A stretch of DNA of 64,000 nt, from contig NZ_AP027270.1 of the NCBI RefSeq assembly GCF_036322705.1, positions 620,001 through 684,000 of the forward strand, given 5' to 3'. Below are positions 25,798 through 34,836 of the stretch, piece by piece. The stretch is from Maricaulis maris (GTDB lineage: Bacteria; Pseudomonadota; Alphaproteobacteria; Caulobacterales; Maricaulaceae). Each line of letters begins with the position of its first letter. Position 1 is the stretch's first letter. The notes below the pieces were generated by a model that was given only the letters and a program-made list of their open reading frames with translations, did not search any database and was not told the DNA's origin. Made by a program: the position numbers and the translations under genes.

Positions 25798-26685
25798 ATG
25801 GCCAATACGCTTTCAATGACGCTCTCGCCCGAACAGGGGCTTTCGAGCTATCTTTCCGAAATCCGTCGTTTTCCGATGCTGGAGAAGGACGAGGAGTTCA
25901 TGTTGGGCAAGCGCTGGCGTGAGCATCAGGACAGTGGCGCGGCAGAAAAGCTTGTTACCTCCCACCTTCGCCTCGTGGCCAAGATCGCCATGGGCTATCG
26001 CGGCTACGGCCTGCCGATCGGGGAAGTGATCTCCGAAGGCAATGTCGGCCTGATGCAGGCGGTCAAGAAATTCGATCCGGACAAGGGCTTCCGCTTGGCG
26101 ACCTATGCGATGTGGTGGATCCGCGCCTCGATCCAGGAATATATCCTGCGCTCCTGGTCGCTGGTGAAAATGGGAACCACCGCGGCCCAGAAGAAGCTGT
26201 TCTTCAACCTGCGCCGGATGAAAAGCCAGATGCAGGCGCTCGATGAAGGTGATCTCAAGCCGGATCAGGTCCAGGCGATTGCCACCAAGCTCGGCGTGAC
26301 GACGGATGAAGTGACTTCGATGAATGGCCGTCTGTCCGGTCCGGATGCCTCGCTCAACGCGCCGCTGCGCGGAACCGAGGGCGAGGGCCAATGGCAGGAC
26401 TGGTTGTCAGATGACACGGCCGAGAGCCAGGAAGACGAGCTGGTCGAGAGCGATGAGTTCGACAGCCGCATGCATCTCCTGCAGGCAGCCATGGGCGAGC
26501 TCAATGAGCGCGAACAGAATATCCTGCAGGAACGGCGTCTGTCCGAAGACCCGAAAACGCTGGAAGATCTGGCCGGGGAATACGGCGTCAGCCGTGAGCG
26601 CATCCGCCAGATCGAGGTGCGGGCCTTTGAAAAGCTCCAGAAGGCGATGAAAAAGATGGCCGCCGAGCAGGGTCTGCTCAACTAG
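25798..26685 (+). CDS. rpoH: Heat-shock sigma factor RpoH (sigma-32)
   Basis: A 295-residue group-3 sigma factor for heat-shock promoters. Region 2 is intact (LVTSHLRLVAKIAMGYRGYG and FRLATYAMWWIRASIQEYIL, cut to landmarks), the RpoH box appears as AQKKLFFNLRRMK, and region 4.2 is LEDLAGEYGVSRERIRQIEV. The start ATG 25798 gives MANTLSMTLSPEQGLSSYL, the usual N-terminus; an ATG nine bases upstream (25789) is possible. It is monocistronic, ending in a strong terminator at 26718. groESL in this window is a likely target. Confidence 0.97.
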   Translation: MANTLSMTLSPEQGLSSYLSEIRRFPMLEKDEEFMLGKRWREHQDSGAAEKLVTSHLRLVAKIAMGYRGYGLPIGEVISEGNVGLMQAVKKFDPDKGFRLATYAMWWIRASIQEYILRSWSLVKMGTTAAQKKLFFNLRRMKSQMQALDEGDLKPDQVQAIATKLGVTTDEVTSMNGRLSGPDASLNAPLRGTEGEGQWQDWLSDDTAESQEDELVESDEFDSRMHLLQAAMGELNEREQNILQERRLSEDPKTLEDLAGEYGVSRERIRQIEVRAFEKLQKAMKKMAAEQGLLN

Positions 26686-26717
26686 CGCTGGGCCGTCTGG
26701 CCAAGGATATGAACAGG

Positions 26718-26756
26718 AAAACCCGCCCGTCCGGCTCTGGCCGGGCGGGTTTTTTC
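26718..26756 (+). terminator. rpoH terminator
   Basis: AAAACCCGCCCG and CGGGCGGGTTTTTT form a stem of about twelve pairs around a GC-rich loop, followed by T6. It starts 33 bases after the rpoH stop. Confidence 0.9.
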
Positions 26757-26790
26757 TGGCCCGGACGGGTGCGTCGGATCAGGGGTGGGA

Positions 26791-27465
26791 TCAGGTAGCG
26801 GATCCGGGCCTTGCCCGGGCGAGACCCAGGGCAATCCCGAACTGGCCCAGATAATAGGTGACCCAGACCACCGGACCGGCCCACTCCAGCTGATCGGCGA
26901 AGAGGCGTACCGCGAGCACACTATCGGACACCACGAAGAGCAGGGCGCCGATCAGGGCCAGGGTCGGGGAGCGACCGAGAACGGCCAGGATGGCCATGAC
27001 CAGGATGATTGCATTGTAGACCGAGGCGGCGACCCGCAACTCTCCGAAATAGGGTTGCAGCCAACCCAGCATCACCAGGCCGAAGGCGGCAATCGCCAGC
27101 GCGGCGATCCGGCTCATTCCGCCGCGGGGACCGGCCTGCATGCGCCAGCGCGCAAACAGCCAGATATAGACCAGATGACCGAGACCGAAGGCCGCGATGC
27201 CAAGCGGCAGAACGCTTTCGTCCAGCGCCAGGAAGACGTCTCCGACCGCGCCCAGGGCGAGGCCCGCCGCGAGAACAGGATGATCCTGTCGCAGCGCATA
27301 GATCGCCAGCAGGACAATACCCGCGGCCTTGATGACCACATTCGCGGGGAAGGGCGCCGAGATCCCGAAATCATCAAACAGATAGACCAGGGCAAACAGG
27401 GCAGAGGCGGCCAGAATGAGTTGCGAGAGCCGATCACTTGGCCAGGCGTTCTTGATCAGTGTCAT
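26791..27465 (-). CDS. YhhN/TMEM86-type membrane protein, lysoplasmalogenase-like
   Basis: A 224-residue protein of about eight transmembrane helices. Two acidic intramembrane motifs typical of the YhhN family are present: GLALGAVGDVFLAL and LLFVVSDSVLAVRLF. Vertebrate relatives (TMEM86) hydrolyse lysoplasmalogen; bacterial members are less studied. The start at 27465 has GGAGGGGAG eight bases upstream; an earlier in-frame start does not. It is divergent from the esterase gene, with 43 bases between start codons. Confidence 0.85.
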   Translation of the reverse strand: MTLIKNAWPSDRLSQLILAASALFALVYLFDDFGISAPFPANVVIKAAGIVLLAIYALRQDHPVLAAGLALGAVGDVFLALDESVLPLGIAAFGLGHLVYIWLFARWRMQAGPRGGMSRIAALAIAAFGLVMLGWLQPYFGELRVAASVYNAIILVMAILAVLGRSPTLALIGALLFVVSDSVLAVRLFADQLEWAGPVVWVTYYLGQFGIALGLARARPGSAT

Positions 27466-27508
27466 CGGTGCTCCCCTCCGTCCCTGTCTGCACGCTAGAC
27501 TGGCTCGC

Positions 27509-28840
27509 ATGAAGGCGCAAAGGGGACAGGGCAGGACGTTGCGGTGGCGAGGGCTTGTCATCGCTCTGGCCTTGCTCGCCGTGCTGCTCCCGATACCGAC
27601 ACCTTCGGCTCAGGCACAGGGACCGTCCGGTCTCGCGGAGGCCGATCTGGTGCCGGTCCTTGTCGAGGTCGAAGCGATGCTGGCCGAGCGGCCGCATGCC
27701 CGTGACGAGGCCTGGCGCACCCTGTCCCAGCCAAGACTGCCGCGGATCGCGCCGGATCCGGGATCTCCCGACCATGCGCGGGTCACCTTCGCCTGGCGTG
27801 GCGGACCGGAGACCACCAGTGTCCGGCTCGACAGCGTCATCAACGTGGCGCAGGCCCGGCAGCCGGTGACCGACTACCGCGCCGATTTCACCCTGCCGCT
27901 AACCCGTATCGAGGGCTCTGACATCTGGGTGCTGACCCTGTCCGTGCCGCGCGACGTGGCCGCCGTCTATTCCTTCCTGGTCGAGGACGGTGCGGGTCTT
28001 CAGCGCTGGTCGGACCCGGCCAACCCGTCCCGGCTCGGCGGTGTCGATGGTGAGTCCCTGTTACGGCTGGACCGGGCGCCAAGCGCCGGCATTCACCGTC
28101 CGCTGGCCTTTGATGCGGTTATCGAACCGCAAGGGCTTGAGATTGCCAGCGCAGCGCTCAACCGGTCGGTACAGGTCTCGATCTACCGTTCGCCCGAGGC
28201 GGCGGACGACGCCCCGCTCCTGATCCTCTACGACGCTTTCCTGTGGGGCCAGCGGGCCCCGGCCAGCGATCTGCTGGCGCGTCTGGCCGAGCGCGGCGAC
28301 ATCCCGCCGAGCCATCTCGTCCTGATCGATCAACTCGACGGGGCCAGTGCCAACCAGGCCTATGCCGATCAGGCGGTTTTCGTGGCGGAAGAGTTGCTGC
28401 CAGCCTTGCGCCGCGAAGCGGGCCTTGCGCCCCGGCGCGAGACAACGCTGCTGGCCGGCGCCTCCCGGCGCGGCCTGTCCGCCACCCTGACGGCGCTGGC
28501 TCGTCCGGACCTGATCGGCGGGGTGATTTCCCTGTCCGGCTCGTTCTACTGGGCGCCCGAGGGCGAGGACGCGGAGTGGGCGCGTCGCCAGCTCGATCGG
28601 GCACCGGCCAACCCGCCCCGCTTCCATCTCGCCGCCGGGCGGCTGGAAACGGTGCTGACCAGTACCAATCGCGGTCATGTCATGCTGGACACCAATACCG
28701 CCATGGCCGAGGCTCTCGCCGCGCAGGGTTATCCGGCGCGGCTGACGGTCTTCCCCGGCGGCCACGACATCGCCGGCTGGCGCAGCGCGCTGGCAGACGG
28801 GCTCACTGCCCTGCTCGGAGAGCCGACCCCGGTCGACTAG
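27509..28840 (+). CDS. Exported enterochelin esterase-like alpha/beta hydrolase
   Basis: A 443-residue protein with a signal peptide (hydrophobic core LVIALALLAVLLPI, ending AQA). An N-terminal domain of about 180 residues with HARVTFAWRGGPETT resembles the immunoglobulin-like substrate domain of Fes/enterochelin esterases. The catalytic domain has the nucleophile elbow GASRRGLSAT, then VISLSGSFYW and the likely catalytic His in FPGGHDIAGW. Relatives cleave ester bonds in iron-siderophore complexes or cell-surface lipids; the substrate here is not evident, and no siderophore genes are nearby. Confidence 0.82.
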   Translation: MKAQRGQGRTLRWRGLVIALALLAVLLPIPTPSAQAQGPSGLAEADLVPVLVEVEAMLAERPHARDEAWRTLSQPRLPRIAPDPGSPDHARVTFAWRGGPETTSVRLDSVINVAQARQPVTDYRADFTLPLTRIEGSDIWVLTLSVPRDVAAVYSFLVEDGAGLQRWSDPANPSRLGGVDGESLLRLDRAPSAGIHRPLAFDAVIEPQGLEIASAALNRSVQVSIYRSPEAADDAPLLILYDAFLWGQRAPASDLLARLAERGDIPPSHLVLIDQLDGASANQAYADQAVFVAEELLPALRREAGLAPRRETTLLAGASRRGLSATLTALARPDLIGGVISLSGSFYWAPEGEDAEWARRQLDRAPANPPRFHLAAGRLETVLTSTNRGHVMLDTNTAMAEALAAQGYPARLTVFPGGHDIAGWRSALADGLTALLGEPTPVD

Positions 28841-28841
28841 C

Positions 28842-30149
28842 CTATTTCGGCGGTTTGCCGCCGGTGGCCGGACGCTCGGCGCCTGTATTGGTGAGGCGAC
28901 CCGCTGCGAAGTCCTCGAGATAGGGAATCCAGCGCTCTGACCGGGCCGCGATGTAAATCATCGGACCACCCGGATTGGAGCGGAAATTGCTGTCTGTGGC
29001 GACGACGAAATACTCATCGCCCTCGCGCACCATGAAGGGCGACCCGCTATCACCCCGCGTGGTGTCGCAATCATGGGCCATGGTGTTGTCGTCCTCGATA
29101 TCGACCATGTGGCAGCCGATATTGCCCGACAGGTGTGTCCCGGTATCCCAGCTATAGCCGCCTTGATAGAGGTCGGCGGCCATTGCGCCGCGGCGGCCGG
29201 CCGTCTCGACCAGACCCCGCACGCCGACATGACCGAGGGTGTCGCCCAGCGGGCGGTCGATGCGCAGCAGCGCCCAATCAGTGCCGTCGAGGGCGTCACC
29301 GGAGGAGAAGCGGCGCTCATCCCAGTCGGGGTCGATGAAGTGATCAATGACGCGGGCGGAGAGCGGGCCGCCGGCGCGGTCATAGGCGGTCTCGAAGGTG
29401 CCACGCGAGTCGGTGCGGCCATCCTCATTGATGCAATGCGAGGCGGTGACGAGAATGTCGGATCCGATCAGTGTCGCGGTGCAGGCGCCGCCACTGTCGA
29501 AGGAGATCTGGCCGACCACCGACCACGGGAAGACCGAGGTGTCGTGGAAGACGCGGTCATCGCGGCCGAAATAATGGTCATTGATTGTCAAGGGACGCTC
29601 GCGTCCAAAGCAATCGGCCCGGTCTGTGCGGTCGGGGCAGGTGCCATCGCCAACGCCGGGCTCATTGCAGACGTCATCGAAGGCGGTCTCGCAGCTGTCA
29701 TTGCGAAAGCGCAGATGGATGATGTCACCGCAATCGGCGAGGTCGGTCGCCTGGGTACAGGCACCGGTCCCGAAGCCCGGCTCGTCACATTCGCCGTCAT
29801 TGGCCCAGCGACAGGTATTGTCCTCGACGCCTTCGACCAGACGCCAGCAGTCGGAGTAGTCGGTCCCGACCTGGCAGGCTCCGGTGCCGATGCCCGGGTC
29901 ATCGCACTCGCCGTCATTGGCCCACTGGCAGGTATCATTGCCGGTATACCGGGTCGACGGAGCATTGCCCGCGCCCGGCTTGGGCGGCTTGACGCCAGCC
30001 TGGCGCAGCCAGTTGCCGATATCGCGGCTGGTCAGGCGTTCTTCATCCCGCGCGCCGGCGAGGGCGGGCTCATCGGGCGTCGCCGACTGGGCGAAGCTGC
30101 TCGAGGACATGACGAGTGCCAGGGCGGCAATCCAGATGTGATGGCGCAT
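28842..30149 (-). CDS. Exported trypsin-like protease with three N-terminal Cys-rich repeats
   Basis: A 435-residue protein with signal peptide MRHHIWIAALALVMSSSSFA. Residues about 71-180 hold three repeats of a four-cysteine unit: NDTCQWANDGECDDPGIGTG-type twice, then a third diverged copy NDSCETAFDDVCNEPGVGDG; each ends in a further Cys (DYSDC, DLADC, DRADC). The S1 protease domain follows, with H in TASHCI, D in DGTDWALLRI and S in RGDSGSPFMV, plus disulfide cysteines (GACTATL, HDCDTTRGDSG). The repeats look like a calcium- or ligand-binding module. It is convergent with the esterase gene, with one base between the stops. Confidence 0.85.
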   Translation of the reverse strand: MRHHIWIAALALVMSSSSFAQSATPDEPALAGARDEERLTSRDIGNWLRQAGVKPPKPGAGNAPSTRYTGNDTCQWANDGECDDPGIGTGACQVGTDYSDCWRLVEGVEDNTCRWANDGECDEPGFGTGACTQATDLADCGDIIHLRFRNDSCETAFDDVCNEPGVGDGTCPDRTDRADCFGRERPLTINDHYFGRDDRVFHDTSVFPWSVVGQISFDSGGACTATLIGSDILVTASHCINEDGRTDSRGTFETAYDRAGGPLSARVIDHFIDPDWDERRFSSGDALDGTDWALLRIDRPLGDTLGHVGVRGLVETAGRRGAMAADLYQGGYSWDTGTHLSGNIGCHMVDIEDDNTMAHDCDTTRGDSGSPFMVREGDEYFVVATDSNFRSNPGGPMIYIAARSERWIPYLEDFAAGRLTNTGAERPATGGKPPK

Positions 30150-30397
30150 GATGATGACGTGTCCCCCGAGCCCGGTCGATGACGGTGGTGTCGCGTTCTG
30201 CGCGCACCGTATGCCTGCTTATCTTTCAAGCTTGCGTCGAAGCCAAGTGCTTCCCCAAGCCTCTTGTGTCCGACATCCAACATTCATGTCGATGACTGGA
30301 AGCTGAACGGGCCCTTCAAGAACCCCTCAGCTGGCGTGTGGCCCTATGGCGTCATCAACGCACCGGCCGTTTCGCCGGAACGTCCAAGGAGACCCTC

Positions 30398-30886
30398 ATG
30401 ACCCCCATCAAAGCGCGCATCGGTATTGCCCTGTTGGCTCTCGTCGGCTCTGTGGCCGCAACGGGGGCTGCCAGCGCGGGAACCTGGCATCTCAATGCCG
30501 CCGCCTGCCCGGATCTGCGCGAGGACCGGATCGACTCGCGCTATACAGAGAACCGCTATGACCTGCGTGAAGATCGTCGTGACCAGAGCGTCATCGAATG
30601 CCCGCCGCGGGCCTGGTCCTATCAGCCGGATCGTCATGAGCGGGATCGCCGTTACCTGACAATTGCGGCCCAGCCAGCGAGCCCGGGCATTGTCTACGTG
30701 GCCCGCAATGGCGGTTACTATGTCCGCGGCTATCGCGGTGAGACCCGCTGGATCGATGTTCAGGTCCACTACGCCCGTGATTATCGCGGACGCCGCTTTG
30801 GTCCCGAGTTGTATGGCCGCCCCGGCGGTCGGCATGATGATCGTCGCGGACCGTCCCGCGGTCGGGGGCATGGCAGCCGGTACTAG
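30398..30886 (+). CDS. Exported Arg/Tyr-rich hypothetical protein
   Basis: A 162-residue protein starting MTPIKARIGIALLALVGSVA, a signal peptide ending ASAG. The mature chain is remarkably rich in Arg, Tyr and Asp, with repeated units such as LREDRIDSRYTENRYDLREDRRD (landmarks: LREDR occurs twice) and a final GRRFGPELYGRPGGRHDD tail. Only one cysteine pair (ACPDL, ECPPR) is present. No family recognised. AAGGAG lies eight bases upstream of the ATG. The 248 bases before it contain nothing clear. Confidence 0.65.
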   Translation: MTPIKARIGIALLALVGSVAATGAASAGTWHLNAAACPDLREDRIDSRYTENRYDLREDRRDQSVIECPPRAWSYQPDRHERDRRYLTIAAQPASPGIVYVARNGGYYVRGYRGETRWIDVQVHYARDYRGRRFGPELYGRPGGRHDDRRGPSRGRGHGSRY

Positions 30887-30912
30887 GCCGTTTCTGGTCT
30901 CAGCCTCGAAAA

Positions 30913-31734
30913 TCAGGCCCTGATCCGGCCTTCCAGATAGCGCGGCGCGTGGCCATACAAGGTCACGCGCTCGCCTTTTGTGGCCACATCGAGCGCGCCC
31001 GGACGGGGGCCGATCTGGCGGGCCGACAAGCGCACCTTGTCCAGACGGTCAGCCCAGTAGGGTGCCAGCGTGCAATGCGCCGACCCGGTCACCGGGTCCT
31101 CATCGACACCGGACGCCGGGGCGAAGAAGCGCGAGACGAAATCGGTCCGGTCGCCCGGCGAGGTCAGGATGATATTGGTGTCCAGGGCACGCAGCATACC
31201 GTGATCCGGCCGGGCCTCGCGAATGGCGGCTTCGTCCGGCAGCACCCACATCTGATAGTGCGCGCCATGAATGCGGGTCACGTCAAAGACCGCATCCGGG
31301 GACGCGCCCAGTCCCAGCGCCTCCTCGAGCGCCGGTGTCGCTTTTGCGGCTGTGTAACCGACGGCGGGAAGGTCCATGGCGTAACCGTCGCCCTTGCTGT
31401 CGCGGCTCACAGAGAGGCGACCGGAACGGGTATCGAACTGGGCCGCCCGACCCTTGACCAGCCCCTCTTCCAGAACCACCGCGCCGGCGGCGAAGGTTGC
31501 GTGGCCGCACAGGTCGACCTCGATCGCGGGCGTGAACCAGCGCAGATCCCAGACGTCCTCACTCCGCGGTACGAGAAAGGCGGTCTCGGACAGATTGTTG
31601 GAATTGGCGATCCCGAGCAGCTCGGAGTCCGAGGCAAAGCTGTCCATCAACACCACGCCGGCCGGATTGCCCGAGTGCGGCCGTTTCGGGTCGGCAAAGC
31701 TGTGGATCTCGAAATAGAGAAGGCTGAGGCTCAT
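30913..31734 (-). CDS. PhzF-family epimerase/isomerase
   Basis: A 273-residue protein. The PhzF hallmarks are present: SGNPAGVVL near residue 21, the catalytic Glu in NNLSETAFL, EVDLCGHATFAAG and GVDEDPVTGSAHCTLAPYW. Relatives isomerise dihydro-anthranilate derivatives or related acids; no phenazine genes occur here, so the substrate is unknown and the family name is not functional evidence. Starts at ATG 31734; 15 bases separate it from the thioredoxin-like gene upstream on the same strand, so an operon with that gene is likely. Confidence 0.9.
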   Translation of the reverse strand: MSLSLLYFEIHSFADPKRPHSGNPAGVVLMDSFASDSELLGIANSNNLSETAFLVPRSEDVWDLRWFTPAIEVDLCGHATFAAGAVVLEEGLVKGRAAQFDTRSGRLSVSRDSKGDGYAMDLPAVGYTAAKATPALEEALGLGASPDAVFDVTRIHGAHYQMWVLPDEAAIREARPDHGMLRALDTNIILTSPGDRTDFVSRFFAPASGVDEDPVTGSAHCTLAPYWADRLDKVRLSARQIGPRPGALDVATKGERVTLYGHAPRYLEGRIRA

Positions 31735-31749
31735 GGTCGCTCCTGACGG

Positions 31750-32586
31750 TTACCAGATCTCGCTGACATGGGGCTCGAAATCGAGGGCGAGGTCCGGATT
31801 GTCGGCATCAAGGGCGGCAATGGTTTCGACCGTGAAGGGCTGGTCGCCGGCGCGTTCGCGCAGGGCACCGATCACCATGGCCCGCGCCTGCTCGCGCAGC
31901 TGCGCGACCTGGCGTGGCAGCTCGCGGCGCCACTGATCGGCTTCGCGGTCCAGCTCCCGGTAATTGTCCGGACGATCGGCGTCGTCGGCAAACCGCCAGC
32001 GACCGGTGTCCTGATAGGCGCGGGCGAGGCGGGTGCCTTCTTCCTCCTCGAAAATGTCGATCTCGATCATCATCGCCTGATAAACCAGCGAGCTTTCGAC
32101 CAGGCCGCCGGTCGCCGGACGGGCATCGGCCCAGCGGGCAAACCAGGCGCGCGCATCCTCGATCGGCGTCGAATAGGCCGAGCCCCACTGATTGCGCTCG
32201 TCGCGGTTGAGCAGGGTCTCACTGGCCGGATCGATCACGAAGACGGTTGGCGTGGCGTAGATCGCGGCGACGCCGAAGCGGCGCATGATATCCTGGTTCT
32301 GGTCGCGCCAGCCGACATCGATCAAGCGCGTCACATAATGCGCCTCCAGCGTTGCGGCCAGTTCAGGGTCCTCGAAATTATGAGCCAGGCCCTGACTGTC
32401 ATGGCACCAGTTGGCTCCCAGGACGAGCAGCAGCCGCTTGTTCGCCGCCAGGGCTTCGGCCAGCGCCTCGTCGACGACATCCATGGCCTCGAAATTTTCG
32501 TCGAAGGGCGTCGGATGCGCGTCCTCGGCGAGGGCGGGCGTGGTGAGAAGGAGCAGCAGACATCCGAACAGGGCGGCCAGGCGCAT
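31750..32586 (-). CDS. Exported thioredoxin-like protein with single-cysteine active site
   Basis: A 278-residue protein, signal peptide MRLAALFGCLLLLLTTPALA. The thioredoxin-fold segment KRLLLVLGANWCHDSQGL carries WCHDS in place of the usual WCxxC, so only one active-site cysteine remains; ATPTVFVID supplies the cis-proline loop. A long helical C-terminal region (DNYRELDREADQWRRELPRQ) follows. Single-cysteine members are found in the thioredoxin-7-like group and may act on disulfides as isomerases or bind partners. GAGGTACC lies upstream. Start chosen at the signal peptide, excluding 31 upstream codons. Confidence 0.8.
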   Translation of the reverse strand: MRLAALFGCLLLLLTTPALAEDAHPTPFDENFEAMDVVDEALAEALAANKRLLLVLGANWCHDSQGLAHNFEDPELAATLEAHYVTRLIDVGWRDQNQDIMRRFGVAAIYATPTVFVIDPASETLLNRDERNQWGSAYSTPIEDARAWFARWADARPATGGLVESSLVYQAMMIEIDIFEEEEGTRLARAYQDTGRWRFADDADRPDNYRELDREADQWRRELPRQVAQLREQARAMVIGALRERAGDQPFTVETIAALDADNPDLALDFEPHVSEIW

Positions 32587-32687
32587 GGCGGGGTACCTCG
32601 TAACATTGATGGCCCAGTCAAGCATGATCGGGGAGTGGGCGACAGGCAGATGCGCTGCATCCGCCTGTCCGTCGCGCATTCGTGATC

Positions 32688-34469
32688 CTAGCCGGCGGCG
32701 AGCGCGGCCAGCCGGGCGTAGAGGCCGGCATCATTGGCAGCCAGCTCGTCATGCGTGCCCTGTTCGACGATGCGACCGTTCTGGAAAACCAGGATGCGGT
32801 CGGCATTGCGGATCGTGGACAGGCGGTGCGCGATCAGGATGGTCGTCCGCCCCTCCATCACCGCTTCCATCGCCGACTGGACATCACGCTCGGTCTCGTT
32901 GTCGAGGCTGGAGGTCGCCTCGTCGAGGATGAGGATCGGCGCATCGGTGAGGATGGCCCGGGCGATGGCGACCCGCTGGCGTTCGCCGCCCGAGAGCTTG
33001 ACCCCGCGCTCGCCAACCAGCGTGTCATAGCCCTTCGGCAGACGCTGGATGAAGGCGTCGGCATGGGCCGCCTTCGCCGCCGCGATGATCTCGTCCCGGG
33101 TTGCGCCGGGCGCGCCATAGGCGATGTTCTCGGCAATCGTGCGGTGGAAGAGGGCCGGGTCCTGCGGGACCAGCGCCACATTGCTGCGCAGGCTGTGCTG
33201 GGTCACGGCGCGGACGTCCTGTCCGTCAATCAGGACGGCCCCCTCATTCACGTCGTAAAGGCGCTGCACGAGTTTCACGAAGGTCGACTTGCCCGATCCG
33301 GTCGGCCCGACCAGCGCGACCGTTTCCCCCGGCTCAATGGAAAGCGAGAAGTCGGTGTAGAGCGGGCGGGTCTGGCCAGCATAGGTGAAGCCGACATCGG
33401 CGAACTCGATCGCACCTTGACGACGCTGGAAGTCCGGCGCGTCGCTGCGGTCGTCGACATCGCTCTCCTGCAGGTCGAAGATCGCCAGGTCCTGGATCTC
33501 GTCCATGCCGCGCTGGATCTGCTGCACCTGCTCGCCAAAGCGTCGCATATAGCCCGACACGATCATGTAGGCCGTCAGGGCAGCCACCACGTCACCGGCC
33601 GAGGCCGCGCCGCGCGACCATTGCCAGACCAGCAGGCCGACCAGGGCGGCCTGCATGCTCAGATCGGTCACGATATTCACCAGCCAGGAATTGACGAAAC
33701 GCGTCCAGGTCTTCTTGGTCTCGGTCCGCCAGCGCCAGGCGAGGTCATGGAAACGGGCGTCCTCGCGGCCTTCGGCGCCGAAACTTTTCACCGTCGCCGC
33801 ACCGCCGATCGCATCCGCCAGCGCCCCGCCGATCTCGCTGTCCAGCGCGTTCGAGCGCATGTTTTGCGGGCGGATGTAATAGCGGCTCAGCAGAAGGGAC
33901 GAGGTGATGAAAACCGCCATCACCACGAAGACCACGGCACCGACCAGCGGCCAGCGCCAGGCCATGACGCCGGCAATGCCCAGCATCACGCCGACCGATG
34001 GAGCAACGCCCATGAAGATGTTGATCGTGACCGTGTCATAGGCCCACATGCCGCGCGTGATCTTGCGGACGACCGAACCGGCAAAGGTGTTGGCATGCCA
34101 GTCCAGCGAGAAGCGTTGTACGCGCGAGAAGGCATGCGTCGTCAGGTCGGCCATGTTGGCCGATGAGAACGGTACTTCGCAGCGCGAGGCGGCCTGGCGC
34201 AGGGCGTAGAACAGCAGCGCGGCGCCGAGATAGGTCAGGAAGGCGAGGCGCGGCGTGCCGTCCTCCGGACCGGCCGCGAGTGTGTCGATCAGCCGTCCTG
34301 CGGCGAGCGGGATCAACAGCTCGGCGAGCGTGGCCAGTACCATGAAGACGATCATGCCGGTCAGCAGCAGCGGCCGGCGCCGCCACTGGCGCGTCAGATA
34401 GGCTAGCACCTGAAGGTTGGACAGGTCGCGGGCGCGAGGTGTTTCGTCTTGGTCTTGAAAGTCGGACAT
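32688..34469 (-). CDS. ABC exporter, fused membrane and ATPase domains
   Basis: A 593-residue half-transporter (MsbA/multidrug type). Six transmembrane helices occupy residues about 35-320; the nucleotide-binding domain follows with Walker A GPTGSGKST at 388-396, Q-loop Q436 in VPQDPALF, signature LSGGERQR at 492-499, Walker B ILILDEATSSLD and the H-loop in IAHRLSTIR. It would act as a homodimer unless paired with a partner encoded elsewhere. The substrate is unknown; MsbA-like lipid, peptide or drug export are all possible. The gene is 101 bases upstream of the thioredoxin-like gene in the same direction. Confidence 0.93.
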   Translation of the reverse strand: MSDFQDQDETPRARDLSNLQVLAYLTRQWRRRPLLLTGMIVFMVLATLAELLIPLAAGRLIDTLAAGPEDGTPRLAFLTYLGAALLFYALRQAASRCEVPFSSANMADLTTHAFSRVQRFSLDWHANTFAGSVVRKITRGMWAYDTVTINIFMGVAPSVGVMLGIAGVMAWRWPLVGAVVFVVMAVFITSSLLLSRYYIRPQNMRSNALDSEIGGALADAIGGAATVKSFGAEGREDARFHDLAWRWRTETKKTWTRFVNSWLVNIVTDLSMQAALVGLLVWQWSRGAASAGDVVAALTAYMIVSGYMRRFGEQVQQIQRGMDEIQDLAIFDLQESDVDDRSDAPDFQRRQGAIEFADVGFTYAGQTRPLYTDFSLSIEPGETVALVGPTGSGKSTFVKLVQRLYDVNEGAVLIDGQDVRAVTQHSLRSNVALVPQDPALFHRTIAENIAYGAPGATRDEIIAAAKAAHADAFIQRLPKGYDTLVGERGVKLSGGERQRVAIARAILTDAPILILDEATSSLDNETERDVQSAMEAVMEGRTTILIAHRLSTIRNADRILVFQNGRIVEQGTHDELAANDAGLYARLAALAAG

Positions 34470-34836
34470 TTCAGCAGCGGACCCGGGTGCAGCGACGCTG
34501 CGGGATCCGTCCTCACATGGAATTTGATCATCTGGGAAACACGGCGTGACGCGGCGATGTCCCGGGGGCGGCGACCGGGTTGCGGTCGAAGCGGGCTCGG
34601 GGTCAGGCAGCGCGCCGGCTACCTTGTTTGCCTAGATGATGGTTCGCATGGATCTGCTCACTATTGCCCATGAACGGGAGCCGGTGGGTAGCCCGATGCG
34701 GCGGGCAGGGCAAGTTGCCGCAGTGCTGATTTCGCGTTTGAGGCGAGATGTGTGGCGTCGGGGGCACAGGAAGGGGCGCGAAAATCCGGGAGAAATATTC
34801 GCGACACTGCGTTTGGAGCGATGTCGCCACTCGCCG
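34470..34836. other. 367-base intergenic interval
   Basis: Lies between two leftward genes. I see no conserved motif, clear terminator or promoter, and the short frames here have no coding signature. It ends 17 bases after a GTCAGTCTGACGGG inverted match that might belong to the M24 peptidase 3' end. Confidence 0.5.

Noticed and set aside
30913..31734. Phenazine biosynthesis
   Set aside because: PhzF homologs are common outside phenazine pathways and no other phz genes are present.
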